Source: Bacteroidales bacterium
GTDB lineage: Bacteria; Bacteroidota; Bacteroidia; Bacteroidales; Bacteroidaceae
Assembly: GCA_004557285.1 (NCBI GenBank)
Contig: SFEK01000001.1
Coordinates: 1 to 41,147, forward strand
Reading direction: 5' to 3'
DNA length: 41,147 bases
Shown: in pieces, positions 40,674 to 41,147 of the stretch
How the letters are laid out: the number at the start of each line of letters is the position of its first letter
Numbering within the stretch: position 1 is the first letter of the stretch
Translations under genes and position numbers: made by a program
Notes under the pieces: generated by a model
Database searches by the model: none
What the model was told of the DNA's origin: nothing
What the model saw: the letters and a program-made list of their open reading frames with translations, nothing else

Positions 40674-41147
40674 TTATACTTCCTCTGCATCTGCCGCCTC
40701 GGTGATGTTGTCAAACAGTCCGCCGGCGCAGCCTGCGATGACGCCCTGATCGGCCCATACGCCGCCGTCATGGATCTTATCGGTGAGGTGGGGACGGGCT
40801 TTGGGGAAGCGCTTGGCGGCGTCGGCCTCCACCTTGGCCAGCAGCTCCTCGGCGTTGTCCAGAAATTCATGGATGGTCCATGCATTGGAAGGGTGGAAGG
40901 GCAGGGCGATCATGGACTCCACCTTGCTCAGATCAATGGTGATCATCCGGTCGTAGTAAGCCGTGTCAGCCGGATGCAGAGGCGCGTAGTCCTCCTCACG
41001 CTGATGCGCGGCATAGAAGCCTCTGGTTTCCTCGTCAGTCTCCCAGATGGAGGAAAGGCAGGTGGTCTCGGTGGTCATCACGTCAACGCCGTTGCGGAAG
41101 TCGATGGGCAGCTCCTTGATGCCGGGGCCTACGAACTCCAACACCTT
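40674..41147 (-). CDS. Partial aconitase-family (YbhJ-like) frame, probable chimeric join
   Basis: This open frame enters at the window edge and ends at 40674. Its sequence FVGPGIKELPIDFRNGVDVM, TTETTCLSSIWETDEET, ALPFHPSNAWTIHE and DQGVIAGCAGGLFDN is that of an aconitase-family protein like E. coli YbhJ, common in Clostridia. The aconitase match breaks off after about 40700, where such proteins go on; the final residues AEEV and stop fit the YtxH gene expected upstream of the holin gene instead. The base use is GC-richer and unlike the rest. I consider it most likely an assembly chimera, or less likely a real insertion. Confidence 0.7.
   Translation of the reverse strand, partial: KVLEFVGPGIKELPIDFRNGVDVMTTETTCLSSIWETDEETRGFYAAHQREEDYAPLHPADTAYYDRMITIDLSKVESMIALPFHPSNAWTIHEFLDNAEELLAKVEADAAKRFPKARPHLTDKIHDGGVWADQGVIAGCAGGLFDNITEAADAEEV

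Overview
The window looks like chromosomal DNA of a gut Bacteroidales, most likely a Prevotellaceae member. The protein families point there (DUF4348-type lipoprotein, Rpn-like PD-(D/E)XK protein, PheS with a CxxC/CxxC insert, TonB receptor with a carboxypeptidase-like N-terminal domain). So do the promoters, which follow the Bacteroidetes form TTTG-N19/20-TAnnTTTG rather than -35/-10, and the scarcity of Shine-Dalgarno sites. No rRNA, tRNA, CRISPR array, prophage or intact insertion sequence was seen. The last ~470 bases read as a Firmicutes-like aconitase-family gene joined to the Prevotella sequence and are probably a chimeric contig end.

Layout. 1-840: a palindromic REP-like repeat, then a superoxide reductase gene with a perfect 18-bp palindrome in its leader. 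914-9873 (minus strand): seven closely packed genes, read from right to left: KDG kinase, KDPG aldolase, a very large hybrid sensor protein, its response regulator, a short AbgT-like membrane protein, a UDP-glucuronate 4-epimerase-like enzyme and a GHMP kinase of galacturonokinase type. 10096-12723 (plus): a LacI-type regulator and altronate dehydratase, divergent from that operon. Together UxaA, KdgK and Eda give the lower half of hexuronate catabolism (altronate to KDG to KDPG to pyruvate plus glyceraldehyde-3-phosphate), while the kinase/epimerase pair suggests a second fate for uronates: direct phosphorylation and nucleotide-sugar interconversion.

12827-23552 (plus): an orphan conserved protein, GH25 lysozyme, a zinc-ribbon membrane protein, a 5'-nucleotidase, NudC, a short HPPK-like protein, a secreted M64 peptidase, a TPR protein, a TonB-dependent receptor and a YjbR-family protein. 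23646-29300 (minus): DnaB, a region of gene debris, an Rpn-like protein with a repeat array and duplicated promoter, TrmN-type methyltransferase and a FAD-dependent oxidoreductase. 29482-31917 (plus): ThrA. 32496-36892 (minus): ThrS, an MFS transporter, PheS. 37036-39667 (plus): DUF4348 lipoprotein, MurB and an MBL-fold hydrolase separated by 2 bases each. 39691-40648: a six-copy 15-bp tandem repeat and two small envelope genes on the minus strand.

The most interesting parts are the 9-kb uronate operon with its galacturonokinase-like enzyme, and the hybrid sensor inside it. That sensor has one module with an ATP-binding domain but no phospho-acceptor histidine, and a second module with a histidine but a worn ATP-binding domain. 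Three related ACTGTAAT-type tandem repeats and a duplicated promoter are further structural oddities.
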